The translations under genes were made by a program, and so were the position numbers. From assembly GCA_945869675.1 (NCBI GenBank), contig CAMBPS010000013.1:1-52747 (forward strand): 52,747 nucleotides of DNA, read 5' to 3'. This DNA is from Prosthecobacter debontii (GTDB taxonomy: Bacteria > Verrucomicrobiota > Verrucomicrobiia > Verrucomicrobiales > Verrucomicrobiaceae). Shown piece by piece: positions 42,415-51,456 of this stretch; position 1 is the first letter of the stretch; the number at the start of each line of letters is the position of its first letter. Below the pieces are notes generated by a model. The model worked only from the letters and a program-made list of their open reading frames with translations, had not been told where the DNA came from and made no database searches.

Positions 42415-43833
42415 ATGTCGAAACTTTTCAGTCTTCTTCTTTATAATCTCCTCCTGCCTGTGGGGCTGATCTTCATGCTTCCAGGAGCTGTGCGTAAAAT
42501 GCGTGCTCGTGGCGGGCGCTGGTCTGATTTGGCTCAGCGTTTTGGGTTTCTGCCCAAAGCGAAGCGGCAAGAGATAGCTCAATTAGCCGTCGGAAGAGAT
42601 CGTCTATGGCTGCATGCCGTGAGCGTCGGTGAGGTCGGCATTGCCACGAAACTGATAGCGCGGATGTTGAAGGATCTCCCCCGCTTGGGTTTTGTTTTAA
42701 CCACGAGCACTCCGACTGGTTATGCCATGGCTGAGGAGTTTTCAGCCAAGCAAAACGGTCGTGTGGTGGTGCTCTATTCACCGGTTGATCTACCGTGGGT
42801 TGGCAGTCGGTTTTTAGCGCAGCTCCGACCTGCACAGATCGTGCTGATCGAGGCCGAACTCTGGCCCAATATGGTGGCTTCAGCAAAGAAACGGGGGATT
42901 TCTGTGTCCATGGTCAATGCTCGCCTTTCCGCTAGATCAGAGCGGCGTTTTCAAAAGTTCGGGTTCTTCATTCGACCCGTCTTCGCCATGCTTGATCAGG
43001 TCCTTGTGCAGGAACAGGAAGATATCCCACGTTTTGCAGGTCTTGGTGTCGATCCCGCCAAGATCCACCACACAGGCAGCATTAAATTTGATCCGCAAGG
43101 TGCCGCTGTCGATGAGGTGCAGTTGGCGCAACTGCGTCACGTTTTGCAGCAGGCCGGCATTGCAGAAACGCAGCCTATTTTGCTGCTGGCCAGCACTCAT
43201 GCGGGTGAGGAGATTCTACTGGCACGAGTGGCGCTGAATTTGAAAGCGATTTACCCTGATCTAGCGCTCTTGATTGTGCCGCGCCATGTCGAGCGTGCAG
43301 CTGTGATTCTGGAAGAATGTCGTTCTTTAGGCATTGAAGCCCAACTGCGTTCGCAGCTCCTCTCAGCAGAACCTAGAAAGATGAAAACGTTGCTGATCGA
43401 CACCACCGGTGAGCTGCGGGCTTGGCAGTGCTTGGCCACTCTGGTCGTCGTCGGCAAAAGCTTCTTGGCCGAAGGGGGGCAAAATCCTGCCGAGGCTGTC
43501 ATGGCGCAAAAGCCCGTGCTCTTTGGTCCACACATGGAAAACTTCGAAGCACTGGTCGAACTGCTGCTCAAAAACAAAGGCGCAGTGCAGGTCCCTGACA
43601 TCGAGTCACTCGAAGCTGAGTTAGCGGGGTTGCTGGCAGATAAGGTTCTGCGTGATGGTTTTGGCGCGGCTGGTTATCAGGCGCTAGCTGCCCACGAGGG
43701 GGCGACCCTCCGGACAGTGAGCCGTCTTTTTCCAAATGAAGGTGCAATAATTTCATCTTTCCACTTGCAGAAAGAGCCTCCTGTGGCAGACTCGCGCCCC
43801 GTTCAAAACGAGACCCCTTCGTCTAGCGGTTAG
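42415..43833 (+). CDS. waaA: 3-deoxy-D-manno-octulosonic acid (Kdo) transferase
   Basis: Transfers Kdo from CMP-Kdo onto lipid A in the inner membrane, a step essential to lipopolysaccharide. The 472-residue product has an N-terminal membrane anchor (LFSLLLYNLLLPVGLIFML), the LWLHAVSVGEVGIATKLI signature, STPTGYAMAEE, and the GT-B C-terminal half with LIEAELWPNMVASAKKRG, LLLASTHAGEEILL and SFLAEGGQNPAEAVM. It is about 45 residues longer than most relatives, and the last seven codons lie inside tRNA-Glu. The ATG at 42415 is preferred over upstream in-frame starts. Confidence 0.92.
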   Translation: MSKLFSLLLYNLLLPVGLIFMLPGAVRKMRARGGRWSDLAQRFGFLPKAKRQEIAQLAVGRDRLWLHAVSVGEVGIATKLIARMLKDLPRLGFVLTTSTPTGYAMAEEFSAKQNGRVVVLYSPVDLPWVGSRFLAQLRPAQIVLIEAELWPNMVASAKKRGISVSMVNARLSARSERRFQKFGFFIRPVFAMLDQVLVQEQEDIPRFAGLGVDPAKIHHTGSIKFDPQGAAVDEVQLAQLRHVLQQAGIAETQPILLLASTHAGEEILLARVALNLKAIYPDLALLIVPRHVERAAVILEECRSLGIEAQLRSQLLSAEPRKMKTLLIDTTGELRAWQCLATLVVVGKSFLAEGGQNPAEAVMAQKPVLFGPHMENFEALVELLLKNKGAVQVPDIESLEAELAGLLADKVLRDGFGAAGYQALAAHEGATLRTVSRLFPNEGAIISSFHLQKEPPVADSRPVQNETPSSSG

Positions 43834-43886
43834 GACACGTCCCTTTCACGGATGCGACAGGAGTTCGATTCTCCTAGGGGTCGCCA
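43812..43886 (+). tRNA. tRNA-Glu (TTC anticodon)
   Basis: A full cloverleaf is visible: acceptor GACCCCT pairs with AGGGGTC, discriminator G and an encoded CCA; the D arm has TCTAGCGGTTAGGA; the anticodon stem CGTCC/GGATG closes the loop CTTTCAC with anticodon TTC; the T arm is AGGAG-TTCGATT-CTCCT. Its first 22 bases are also the 3' end of waaA, whose TAG stop lies in the D loop. Confidence 0.95.
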
Positions 43887-43941
43887 TTTGAAGGCAGCAA
43901 GTAGCTGCCCCATCCACCTCAGGATGATTCAAACTTTTGTT

Positions 43942-44592
43942 TTAACGGCTTTCCATCCACGGAGTTTGCGGTTCTCCACGCATTTCTTTGTAGTTGTTCC
44001 AAGCGAACATGCCAAAGAACGCCACCGAGATGATGCCGAAGTGATTCAGCGCATAGAACGCCATCCCTGCAGAGCAGATCATGCTGAGGGTGAGTGCAGA
44101 CTTCAGACGAGCTGGGCCAAACAGTGCGCGGGAGATATGACCACCATCCAGCGGAATGATGGGGAGTAGATTCAGCAGTGCCCAAAAGATGCTGATCTCT
44201 TTAAAAGAAATGAGCGCCGTGCGCAGAACGCCGCGCTCAAGGTTCCAGGCATCCAGAACCCACCACGTGACGACCGCAGCGGCCAATTGGGCGAAGGGAC
44301 CTGCTGCGCTGACAAAGATGTCCTCTTGGCGTGATAGCCAGCGACTGCCGCGTGCAAAGCCACCGAAGCCATGCAGCATGATGCCCACTTGGCGGTCACC
44401 ATAGTGACGCATGGTCAGCGCGTGTCCCAGTTCATGAATCAGCACCGAGGCGGCGGCTACGATCACAAAAGCCACGAGGTTCCGAATCGCCTCAGGACTG
44501 CTGGCGCCGTTGGCTCCGCCTAAAAGCGCAGCAGTGAGCCAAAAAATCCAGTGGATGACAATCGGGAAACCGAGGAATTGAAAGCGGATCAT
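43942..44592 (-). CDS. Site-2 protease family (M50) membrane metalloprotease
   Basis: Intramembrane zinc protease of 216 residues with about six hydrophobic segments. HELGH at residues 53-57 sits inside a membrane segment (AAASVLIHELGHALTMRHYG), and the third ligand aspartate is in NLLPIIPLDGGHISR. This compact form (SREBP-like S2P without a PDZ domain) acts on membrane-anchored substrates such as anti-sigma factors or signal peptides. A substrate cannot be assigned. It converges on the tRNA gene. Confidence 0.9.
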   Translation of the reverse strand: MIRFQFLGFPIVIHWIFWLTAALLGGANGASSPEAIRNLVAFVIVAAASVLIHELGHALTMRHYGDRQVGIMLHGFGGFARGSRWLSRQEDIFVSAAGPFAQLAAAVVTWWVLDAWNLERGVLRTALISFKEISIFWALLNLLPIIPLDGGHISRALFGPARLKSALTLSMICSAGMAFYALNHFGIISVAFFGMFAWNNYKEMRGEPQTPWMESR

Positions 44593-44731
44593 AAGAGTCG
44601 TTCACTGTGCGCTGTCAGAACCATGTCACAAGGATCAATTCAGCCTCTTCTGTCTCTCTTTAGATGTCACAGATGAAACGTTTTCTTCCTTCTCTGGCAA
44701 TGGTTGGTATAGCGTGCCATAAAGTCTTTCC

Positions 44732-46033
44732 ATGCCACTGAACGTTCGACTCTTTATCTGGTTCCGCCTGTTGTTTAACTGCCGGTTCTATTACCCGATC
44801 TTCACGATTCTATTCTTGGATCTTGGTCTAAGTATTGGCGAGTTTGCTACGCTGAATGTCATTTGGGCTATTACGATTGTTCTTCTAGAAGTGCCTTCTG
44901 GCGCCTTAGCGGATCAGTTTGGTCGCCGGCGGCTCGTGGTGATTGCAGGTTGGCTGATGGTTGCCGAGATGGCTGTGCTCTGCCTGATGCCAGTCGGTAA
45001 TCATGAGGCGGTTTTGTGGCTTTTTGTTCTGAATCGTATTCTCAGTGGTGCTTCTGAGGCCTGCGCTAGCGGCGCGGACGAGGCGCTGGCCTATGATTCG
45101 CTTGCAGAGGCGGAGCGCACGACCCTGTGGCCAAAAGTGATGGCAAAGCTGAGTCGAGCCATGGCGGTCGGTTTCATCATCTCCTCCATCAGTGGTTCTG
45201 TGCTTTACGATCATTCACGCGTGACCGCACTGCTGAATTGGATCGGCGTTTCTGGCGTGGACCGTGCCGTAACCATGAAGATTCCCTTGCTCTTGAATTT
45301 TCTCACTGGCATTGCCTGCCTCGTCGTTTGTTTACGGATGGCCGAGCTGCCTGCTGCAGGCAGCTCGCATAAAGCGCCGGGCAACTGGCTTTCTCGCAGT
45401 CGTGTGGCCTTTTTGGGTATTGCGGAGACCGCACGCTGGGTTTGGCGCACGCCAGCGGCTGTGACCATTCTCTTACTTGGTGTGGTCTTTGACAGCGTGA
45501 TTCGGGTCTTCCTCACGGTGGCCAGTAATTTCTATCGTCTGGTCGGTATCGAAGAGGCTTGGTATGGCGTGATCGGCACGGTGGTTTCAATGCTTGGATT
45601 GATCACCGCCGGCCTGATGGAGCGCTGTTCCGACCGCTGGTCCTTGGCGCGGAATTTCACCTGGCTGGCTGTGGTCGTCTTCGCCAGTTTGCAAGCGGCA
45701 GCGCATCCACAGGCGGGGTGGCTGGGTGTGGCTCTAATCATGCCACTGATGCTCGGCATGAGGTTCCTGCATTTTTTCCTTTCGCACTCCTTGAATGCAG
45801 TCGTGGATTCCAGTCGTCGTGCCACAGCCCTGAGCTTTCGTGGCTTAACGATGAATCTAGCCTATGGCGTGATGACCCTGCTTTTTGGTTGGCACACGCA
45901 TTGGCTTTCTAAGCAGTTGAGTATTCCAGCAGAGGATTCACGTGTGTTTGCCGCCAGCCTGGCCTGGTGGCCTTGGTGGTTTGCAGGAACGCTTGGCGCA
46001 GCGCTTCTCTTCATGAAGCTGCGTAGGAGGTGA
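44732..46033 (+). CDS. MFS transporter
   Basis: Integral membrane protein of 433 residues with about twelve hydrophobic segments. Motif A is GALADQFGRRRLVVIAG between the second and third helices, and the first helix region ends in FYYPIFTILFLDLGLSIGEF. A longer central loop carries ALLNWIGVSGVDRAVTMK. There is no specificity motif; a role in drug or metabolite export is possible. It is followed within 30 bases by repeat copy C. Confidence 0.82.
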   Translation: MPLNVRLFIWFRLLFNCRFYYPIFTILFLDLGLSIGEFATLNVIWAITIVLLEVPSGALADQFGRRRLVVIAGWLMVAEMAVLCLMPVGNHEAVLWLFVLNRILSGASEACASGADEALAYDSLAEAERTTLWPKVMAKLSRAMAVGFIISSISGSVLYDHSRVTALLNWIGVSGVDRAVTMKIPLLLNFLTGIACLVVCLRMAELPAAGSSHKAPGNWLSRSRVAFLGIAETARWVWRTPAAVTILLLGVVFDSVIRVFLTVASNFYRLVGIEEAWYGVIGTVVSMLGLITAGLMERCSDRWSLARNFTWLAVVVFASLQAAAHPQAGWLGVALIMPLMLGMRFLHFFLSHSLNAVVDSSRRATALSFRGLTMNLAYGVMTLLFGWHTHWLSKQLSIPAEDSRVFAASLAWWPWWFAGTLGAALLFMKLRRR

Positions 46034-46058
46034 GTCTCGCCGTTTGGGGGCCGTTTCA

Positions 46059-46473
46059 CCTCCCGACTAACTTGCCCTAGAGTTACGCGAAGTTTCGCCC
46101 GCCATGGATGGTATGAGACTGTTCGTGATTCGAGTTTCTAACCACAGGATTAACAGGAAAACAGGATTAACAGGAATGGGTTCTGACCTGTAAATCATGC
46201 CTTTCTGTTTTCCTGTAAAATGGAGTCTCCAGTTGCTTTGTTGTCTCCGACTCATACGGCCAAAGTGACTCTTCGTTGCACATCCCACGCCCCGTGGATT
46301 GTCTGCTAGATTCAGGAATGGCTGGCCGCCGATTTGCATCCGTCATTGATTCCACAAGGCTTTTCGCCTCTCGGGCAGTGTCACCCAAGACACAGCCGCT
46401 TCGAGTCGAAGAAGCCTTGTGAAACCAAGCCCTGGCGTAACTCAACGATCTTCCATTCCCGATCTAGGTTTAA
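46059..46473 (+). repeat. Dispersed repeat, copy C (complete, longest)
   Basis: About 415 bases, the most complete copy. GAGTTACG (46080-46087) and CGTAACTC (46436-46443) are perfect inverted motifs near the ends. Internal arms TTAACAGGAAAACAG and CTGTTTTCCTGTAA form a hairpin as in copy B, and the GTGTC..GACAC hairpin absent from B is present here. The right end is shared with copy A (AGGTTTAA). It separates the MFS gene from rplQ and its terminator; no transposase lies inside. Confidence 0.88.
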
Positions 46474-46478
46474 TGCAA

Positions 46479-46506
46479 AACGCGGATGCCTTTCGACATC
46501 CGCGTT
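46479..46506 (-). terminator. Hairpin terminator after rplQ
   Basis: AACGCGGATG and CATCCGCGTT form a perfect 10-base stem just past the rplQ stop. Read on the minus strand it is followed by TTGCATTAAAC, a weak T-run, so it is a probable rather than certain intrinsic terminator. Confidence 0.75.
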
Positions 46507-46531
46507 GAGTGATTGATGATGAGACAGACGA

Positions 46532-47014
46532 TTACTCGGCAGCGACTTCTTTAGCTTTTTTGGTAGCGCGCTTTTTCGGAGCAGCAGCTTCTTCAGCTGA
46601 AGCTTCGGCTTCAACTGGGGTCACTTCAGCTTCGATGGCCTGGGTGGTTTGTGGCACGTAAGCGTCCACCCACTCGATGAAAGCCATCGGGGCAGAGTCA
46701 CTGCGGCGTTGACCGAGCTTGGTGATGCGCGTGTAGCCGCCTTTGCGATCTTTGGAGGCGACGGAGATCTCCTCAAACAGTTGCTTCACCGTAGCTGGAT
46801 GACGCAGTGAGGAAACAGCCGTACGGCGTGCATGGAGATCTCCACGCTTACCGAGGGTGACCATCTTCTCTGCGAGAGGGCGCACGGCTTTGGCCTTAGC
46901 CAAGGTGGTGCGAATGCGGCGGTGCTCGATGAGAGCACACACGAGGTTTGCCAACAGAGCTTTCCGGTGGGAGGCTTTGCGCTGGAGTTTGGGAACTTTT
47001 CTTCCGTGGTTCAT
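46532..47014 (-). CDS. rplQ: 50S ribosomal protein L17
   Basis: Large-subunit protein at the polypeptide exit region, 160 residues. The core is normal: MNHGRKVPKLQRKASHRKAL, LVCALIEHRRIRTTLAKAKA and GGYTRITKLGQRRSDSAPMA. Beyond about residue 125 there is a 35-residue tail rich in alanine, glutamate and lysine (ASAEEAAAPKKRATKKAKE) that E. coli L17 (127 residues) lacks. It is 38 bases downstream of rpoA, the usual order, and ends in a hairpin terminator. Confidence 0.95.
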   Translation of the reverse strand: MNHGRKVPKLQRKASHRKALLANLVCALIEHRRIRTTLAKAKAVRPLAEKMVTLGKRGDLHARRTAVSSLRHPATVKQLFEEISVASKDRKGGYTRITKLGQRRSDSAPMAFIEWVDAYVPQTTQAIEAEVTPVEAEASAEEAAAPKKRATKKAKEVAAE

Positions 47015-47052
47015 AACTTCTTTTTCTGTCTAGGGGGATGGATCGTCAGGGA

Positions 47053-48174
47053 TTATTCGTCGTCGTCGCCATCTGGGATGTGGCTGTCGATGAGGTTGGC
47101 AAAGCCGGCTGCATCGGCGTCTTCGTCTTCGTCGTCGATGATGCTACCACCACGGGCGAGGAGGGATACTCCACCTGGGTTGGCTTCAAGCAGCGCGGCG
47201 TCGAACTTCATGCCGAGAGACAAACCAAGCTCGGAGAGCTTTTCTTTGATCTCGGTGAGGGACTTCTTGCCGAAGTTGCGATAACGCAGCATTTCAGCTT
47301 CACTCTTCATCGCGAGCTGTCCGACGCTCGTGATATTAGCGTTGTTCAGGCAGTTAGCAGCGCGGACGGAGAGTTCGATCTCGTTTACGCTCATGTTGAG
47401 CAGCTTGCGGAGTTCGCTATTTTCTTCGGTCTGGGCTTCTGGAGCAGCTTCGAATTCGATGGCCTTGTCGTCATAGTTAACGAAGACGTCGAGGTGGTGG
47501 CGCAGGATAGCGGCAGATTGCAGGACGGCATCGCTCGGGGCGACGCGGCCATCGGTCCAAACGTCGAGCACGAGTTTGTCGTAGTCGGTGTTTTGGCCCA
47601 CACGGGTATTTTCTACCGCATACTTGACGCGGGTCACTGGGCTGTAAATGGAGTCGATCGGGATAACGCCGATTGGAGTATCAGCGCGCTTGTTTTCTTC
47701 CCAGGTGGAGAAGCCACGGCCAACACGCACTTCGAACTCGCATTCAAACTTGGCTTTGCGGTCCAGTGTGCAGATCAGGAGATCCTTGTTGATGACTTCG
47801 TAGTGGTTGTCATCCTTGATGTCGCCTGCAGTGACAGCACCTTCTTTATCGACGGTGATGGAGAGAAGACGTGGCTCTTTGGCTTCACTGTGGTGCTTGA
47901 ATTTGACCTTCTTCAGGTTCAAAACGATCTGCACCACGTCTTCGAGCACGCCAGGGAGCGTGGAGAATTCATGCTCAGCGCCGCGAATCTTCACGGAAGT
48001 GATGGCTGCGCCTTCCAGAGAGGAAAGGAGGACACGGCGGAGGGAGTTCCCAATGGTGTGACCGTAGCCTTTATCAAAAGGTTCTGCGGTGAACTGGGCG
48101 TAGTTATCGGTGGCGGTAGCCTCGTTGCGGACGAGGCGATTCGGCATTTCGAATCGTGCTAAGCGTACTGACAT
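47053..48174 (-). CDS. rpoA: RNA polymerase alpha subunit
   Basis: Assembles RNA polymerase and contacts promoters and activators. The 373-residue product starts MSVRLARFEMPNRLVRN; the N-terminal domain contains GYGHTIGNSLRRVLLSSLEG and GVLEDVVQIVLNLKKVKFK, and the C-terminal domain has MSVNEIELSVRAANCLNNAN and ITSVGQLAMKSEAEMLRYRN, with the helix-hairpin-helix. A long acidic tail (SIIDDEDEDADAAGF, HIPDGDDDE) of about 35 residues follows the domain, beyond E. coli's length (329). The rpsM-rpsK-rpsD genes usually upstream are replaced by an exported hydrolase. Confidence 0.96.
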   Translation of the reverse strand: MSVRLARFEMPNRLVRNEATATDNYAQFTAEPFDKGYGHTIGNSLRRVLLSSLEGAAITSVKIRGAEHEFSTLPGVLEDVVQIVLNLKKVKFKHHSEAKEPRLLSITVDKEGAVTAGDIKDDNHYEVINKDLLICTLDRKAKFECEFEVRVGRGFSTWEENKRADTPIGVIPIDSIYSPVTRVKYAVENTRVGQNTDYDKLVLDVWTDGRVAPSDAVLQSAAILRHHLDVFVNYDDKAIEFEAAPEAQTEENSELRKLLNMSVNEIELSVRAANCLNNANITSVGQLAMKSEAEMLRYRNFGKKSLTEIKEKLSELGLSLGMKFDAALLEANPGGVSLLARGGSIIDDEDEDADAAGFANLIDSHIPDGDDDE

Positions 48175-48342
48175 GTGTGTTTCTAAGGTGACCGGGTTAC
48201 CTTCAGACGAGCTGTCCACTGACTCGAAGAATCAACAGACCTGAAGACCGACGGCGAATTTCTGAAATGGCTCGCGAGGGGTGGAGACTATGGAAGCCTC
48301 TTTCTAGATTGCAAGTGCCGTTTTATCTCAAAATTGAGAATT

Positions 48343-49122
48343 TCAGGGCTGTTTGGCTTGTTGTAGGACAAAATCGACCAGCTCTCGGCACTCGAAGAAC
48401 GACGGGCCGACCTTGTGACCTTCGCCGGGGACGATCTTCACGCCAAAGGAACCACCGGCAGCCTCATAACGCTGTTTAAGCAGCTTCGTATTCAAATCAT
48501 ACGGCACTACGACATCGCTATCGCCATGCACAGCGAACATCGGCACCTTGTTCTCCAGCAATCCATCCAAATTGTCGGTAGGATTGAATTCGCTGAGCTT
48601 GGCGACGAGTTCAGGCTCAGTCATTGCGAAGTCGGCAAGCGTCTGTGCCTTCGAGTTCTTCAGTGGCCAGCTCGCCAGATTGCACACGGGATAGATGCCG
48701 ACCCAAGCCTTCACTTTGTCGGGATTCCGAAACGCCCACGCCAAGGTCATCATGCCACCGCGACTTTGGCCCAGCAGGATTGGTTTCGGCGAAAAACCGC
48801 GCTTCACCATCGCATCGTAAAAGAGCGTGAACTTTGCCGTGCTGGTCGGCGAGCCGCGCACCTCGCCCAAATCAAAGCCTGCGATGCTGATGCCAGCCTT
48901 CATAAAGGTTTCAAAATAGCCCTTCCGCTCACCGAAAGCCAAACTCCGCAGAGTCGGCGCATACCAAAGCCAAGGCTTGCCCTCCGCAGTTTTCGAGGGT
49001 GCATAGACAAAAGCTTTGTTGCTACCGATGTCAAAAGTCTCGGCTGTTTTAGGCTTCGCGTCTTGGGCCGTGATGGGCAGAACCAAGCAGTTAAAAAGGA
49101 AGAGAAGCGCGCGTGTTTTCAT
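48343..49122 (-). CDS. Exported alpha/beta hydrolase
   Basis: A 259-residue hydrolase with a signal peptide (LLFLFNCLVLPITAQDA). The nucleophile elbow is ILLGQSRGGMMTLAWAFRNP, the acid lies in FAVHGDSDVVVPYD and the histidine in GEGHKVGPSFFECRE, a complete catalytic triad. It is of the general prolyl-oligopeptidase/esterase kind; substrate unknown. It lies upstream of rpoA on the same strand with a 168-base gap, so it probably has its own transcript. Confidence 0.85.
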   Translation of the reverse strand: MKTRALLFLFNCLVLPITAQDAKPKTAETFDIGSNKAFVYAPSKTAEGKPWLWYAPTLRSLAFGERKGYFETFMKAGISIAGFDLGEVRGSPTSTAKFTLFYDAMVKRGFSPKPILLGQSRGGMMTLAWAFRNPDKVKAWVGIYPVCNLASWPLKNSKAQTLADFAMTEPELVAKLSEFNPTDNLDGLLENKVPMFAVHGDSDVVVPYDLNTKLLKQRYEAAGGSFGVKIVPGEGHKVGPSFFECRELVDFVLQQAKQP

Positions 49123-49192
49123 GGCTAAGATTACGCCTGGCCTGCAAAAGTCTTCCTATTGGCTAAATGAATAACCCGAGAATCGGAGGCGG

Positions 49193-49216
49193 ACGCCCAC
49201 TTTTGTTCATGGGCGT
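49193..49216. other. Short perfect hairpin
   Basis: ACGCCCA (49193-49199) and TGGGCGT (49210-49216) pair around a 10-base loop. No T-run follows, so it is not a convincing terminator. It lies in a 525-base stretch (49123-49647) with no intact gene; a 33-codon frame at 49167 is probably chance. Confidence 0.4.
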
Positions 49217-49302
49217 TCGAGCTGAAATGTTGTTCACGAATCCTGTGACAGTAAAAGTAGCTATCTGAGCTTTTATCATGACGATTTACACGGTTAGGCA
49301 TA

Positions 49303-49537
49303 GTCGAAGATCGAGTATGATCATCCGCGAAACCGGCACGACGGGGCCTGCATGATTGTCGATGAGTTGACGAAAACCGAGGGTTTGATGGAGTTGTTCA
49401 CCGAGGTGGAAGTGCAACGGATTCGTTATCCAGCCATTGATTCGTTTTTCTTCGTGAACGGGTGCTGGAAATTACCCGCGCGTCCGAAAAGGCGACGTTG
49501 CGGCATCAAGCGCTGAGCAGGATTGCCCAGAAGTCGT
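49303..49537 (+). pseudogene. Frameshifted gene remnant
   Basis: One frame reads SKIEYDHPRNRHDGACMIVD and ELTKTEGLMELFTEVEVQRI without a start codon near its beginning; around 49440-49537 the sense shifts to another frame reading FVFLRERVLEITRASEKATL and RHQALSRIAQKS to a stop. The two pieces together look like the tail of one protein broken by an insertion or deletion. No family is recognised. Confidence 0.45.
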
Positions 49538-49647
49538 GATAAGTTTTGAAAATCATGGCTTGCCCAGCGGTGGCAGGGTCGTGGGAAGTCGGCTGGCAGT
49601 GGATCAGTCATTTCGTTACCACTTCGGAGGACTCCGAGCGATTCATT

Positions 49648-51456
49648 TTAGCGACGACGCCTGCTCAACAGAGCGATCAAACCCAATGCGAAGAGCAGCG
49701 CACGCGTCGGTTCAGGCACGACGACTACAGAGATGGTTCCTGCAGTATAGAGTTTGCTCAGATCCCAGCCCAGCGTTCCGGTTAGCGTCGGTAGCTCCAA
49801 TAGCGCGGTATCAAAAGTTCCTGTCGGTGCTGTGCCGGCTAGAGCATACCAGTCCAACAACTGCCAGCTATCGTTGGCTGCAAACCCTGTCATAGCGCTG
49901 TTTACTTTCAATTTAACACCGGTGCTGATGTCGAAAAGGCCACCTGTGCGGAAGAGATCGGCTGCGGCAAGATTGCCCGTCTGATTCCCCTGACCTGCGC
50001 CTGAAAAAAGATCAAACTCCAAGGTGCTGCCACTCTGGAAAAAGGTGGTGATGCTGCCATTGGCTGGGGTGAAGGTCAGGATCTTTCCAGTCGTGTCACC
50101 AGAGACATTTCCCACACTCACTTTGGCTCCGCTGCTAATGGTCACAGTGCCACCTGATGCTGGCTGGATGAATCCCGTGCCAAGAATCACGCTGCCAGAG
50201 TTTGCCTGCACATTGCCAGTGCTCGTCGCAGACCCCGTGGTGTTTGTAACAACCAACTTACCGCCATTGTTGACGGTGGTAGGACCGTTGTAGGTGTTGG
50301 CGTTGGCAAGCGTCACCGTGGTATCTTCGATCACGAGATCTGAGTTGGCAGACGCGCCTGTGATGACGCTGCCAACTTTAATCGGCTGTGTGCCGCTGAA
50401 GGTGAGCGTGCTGCCGTCCTTTGAAATCGGTCCTGTGAGTATCAGTTCGCCTGAACCGCTGTTCTGAACAGTGCCTGTGCTGCCAGTGGCGACGGTGATG
50501 CCACGGTCCCAGCTCGCGTCGACACCTGTGTAGGTGAGCCGTCCTCCTGAGGAGAGGGTAACAGGTGTGGTAGCCTGGCCGAGCGGCTGTGGCGTGCTGC
50601 TGGAGCCAACCGCGTTCACCGAAAGTGTGCCGCCGGTCACCTTGACGTCCCCAGTGAATGTGTTGGCTCCAGTCACTGTCGTGGTTCCCGCACCTGCCTG
50701 TGTGAGCGATCCTGTGCCACTGATTTGCGCTGTGATGGAGAAGGCGTCGTCCCGACTCACTGAGAGGATACTGTCGATCTGGATGGGACTTGTGCTGCCC
50801 AGTATTCCGGCGGTGCTACCGCTAGCCACTTGCAGAGTTCCGCCGGTGTCGTCCCAAGCCCAGTCGTGGATCACCGCTCCCGGCTCGTTGGCGGTGAGGG
50901 TGAGGCGCATGTAGCCGTAGAAGGGGCTACTGAGGTTGTTCCTAGTGAATCTAAAGCCAAGGTAGCCTTCGACGCCCTCTTTGAAGTTGCCGGTGGCTCC
51001 GAGGTGGTCGCTGGAGCCGGTTTCGCCAGTAGAAAAGGATAAGGTGTTGTCGATGAGGTCGCCGACGCCGAAGAGGCGGATGGTGTCCATGTTGCCGGTG
51101 CCCATGCGGGCGGGCTGAAAGGCGTCGCTCCCGCCGATGCCGATGCCGCCGAAAAAGAAGTTCAGGTCCCAGCCGGTGATGGTGGAGGTGCTGGTGGCTC
51201 CGGTATCGATGTCGAGGTAGATGCCGTCGAAAGTGGTGGGGATGGCGATGTTTCGCAGACCGCTGTAGATGATGGCGCTTTGCGCGGAATAAGGAATGAC
51301 GAAGAACAGAATAACCAGCAAGACGCTGCGCCTGAGGCGGCTGGCCACACTTGGTAATCTCTCGTTCTGGCAGACGAGTGGATGCGGCGCAGTGTCAACG
51401 CATTTGCCAAAATGCGGGCGTTTTGCATGCGTCATATCCTTTGAGTGTTTTTTCAT
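49648..51456 (-). CDS. Autotransporter-associated beta-strand-repeat PEP-CTERM protein
   Basis: A 602-residue exported protein. The N-terminal leader is long (about 60 residues) with the hydrophobic core LRRSVLLVILFFVIPYSAQS. Two similar repeats of the beta-strand type are visible, such as GTGSLTQAGAGTTTVTGANT and the ANANTYNGPTTVNNGGKLVV run. The C-terminus VPEPTRALLFALGLIALLSR plus arginines is a PEP-CTERM signal, normally cut by an exosortase, which is not in the window. Its ATG overlaps the stop of the preceding gene by 3 bases. Confidence 0.85.
   Translation of the reverse strand: MKKHSKDMTHAKRPHFGKCVDTAPHPLVCQNERLPSVASRLRRSVLLVILFFVIPYSAQSAIIYSGLRNIAIPTTFDGIYLDIDTGATSTSTITGWDLNFFFGGIGIGGSDAFQPARMGTGNMDTIRLFGVGDLIDNTLSFSTGETGSSDHLGATGNFKEGVEGYLGFRFTRNNLSSPFYGYMRLTLTANEPGAVIHDWAWDDTGGTLQVASGSTAGILGSTSPIQIDSILSVSRDDAFSITAQISGTGSLTQAGAGTTTVTGANTFTGDVKVTGGTLSVNAVGSSSTPQPLGQATTPVTLSSGGRLTYTGVDASWDRGITVATGSTGTVQNSGSGELILTGPISKDGSTLTFSGTQPIKVGSVITGASANSDLVIEDTTVTLANANTYNGPTTVNNGGKLVVTNTTGSATSTGNVQANSGSVILGTGFIQPASGGTVTISSGAKVSVGNVSGDTTGKILTFTPANGSITTFFQSGSTLEFDLFSGAGQGNQTGNLAAADLFRTGGLFDISTGVKLKVNSAMTGFAANDSWQLLDWYALAGTAPTGTFDTALLELPTLTGTLGWDLSKLYTAGTISVVVVPEPTRALLFALGLIALLSRRRR

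Noticed and set aside
47038-48162. A 374-codon plus-strand frame over rpoA
   Set aside because: It is a shadow of the well-supported rpoA reading frame; the composition is driven by the opposite strand.
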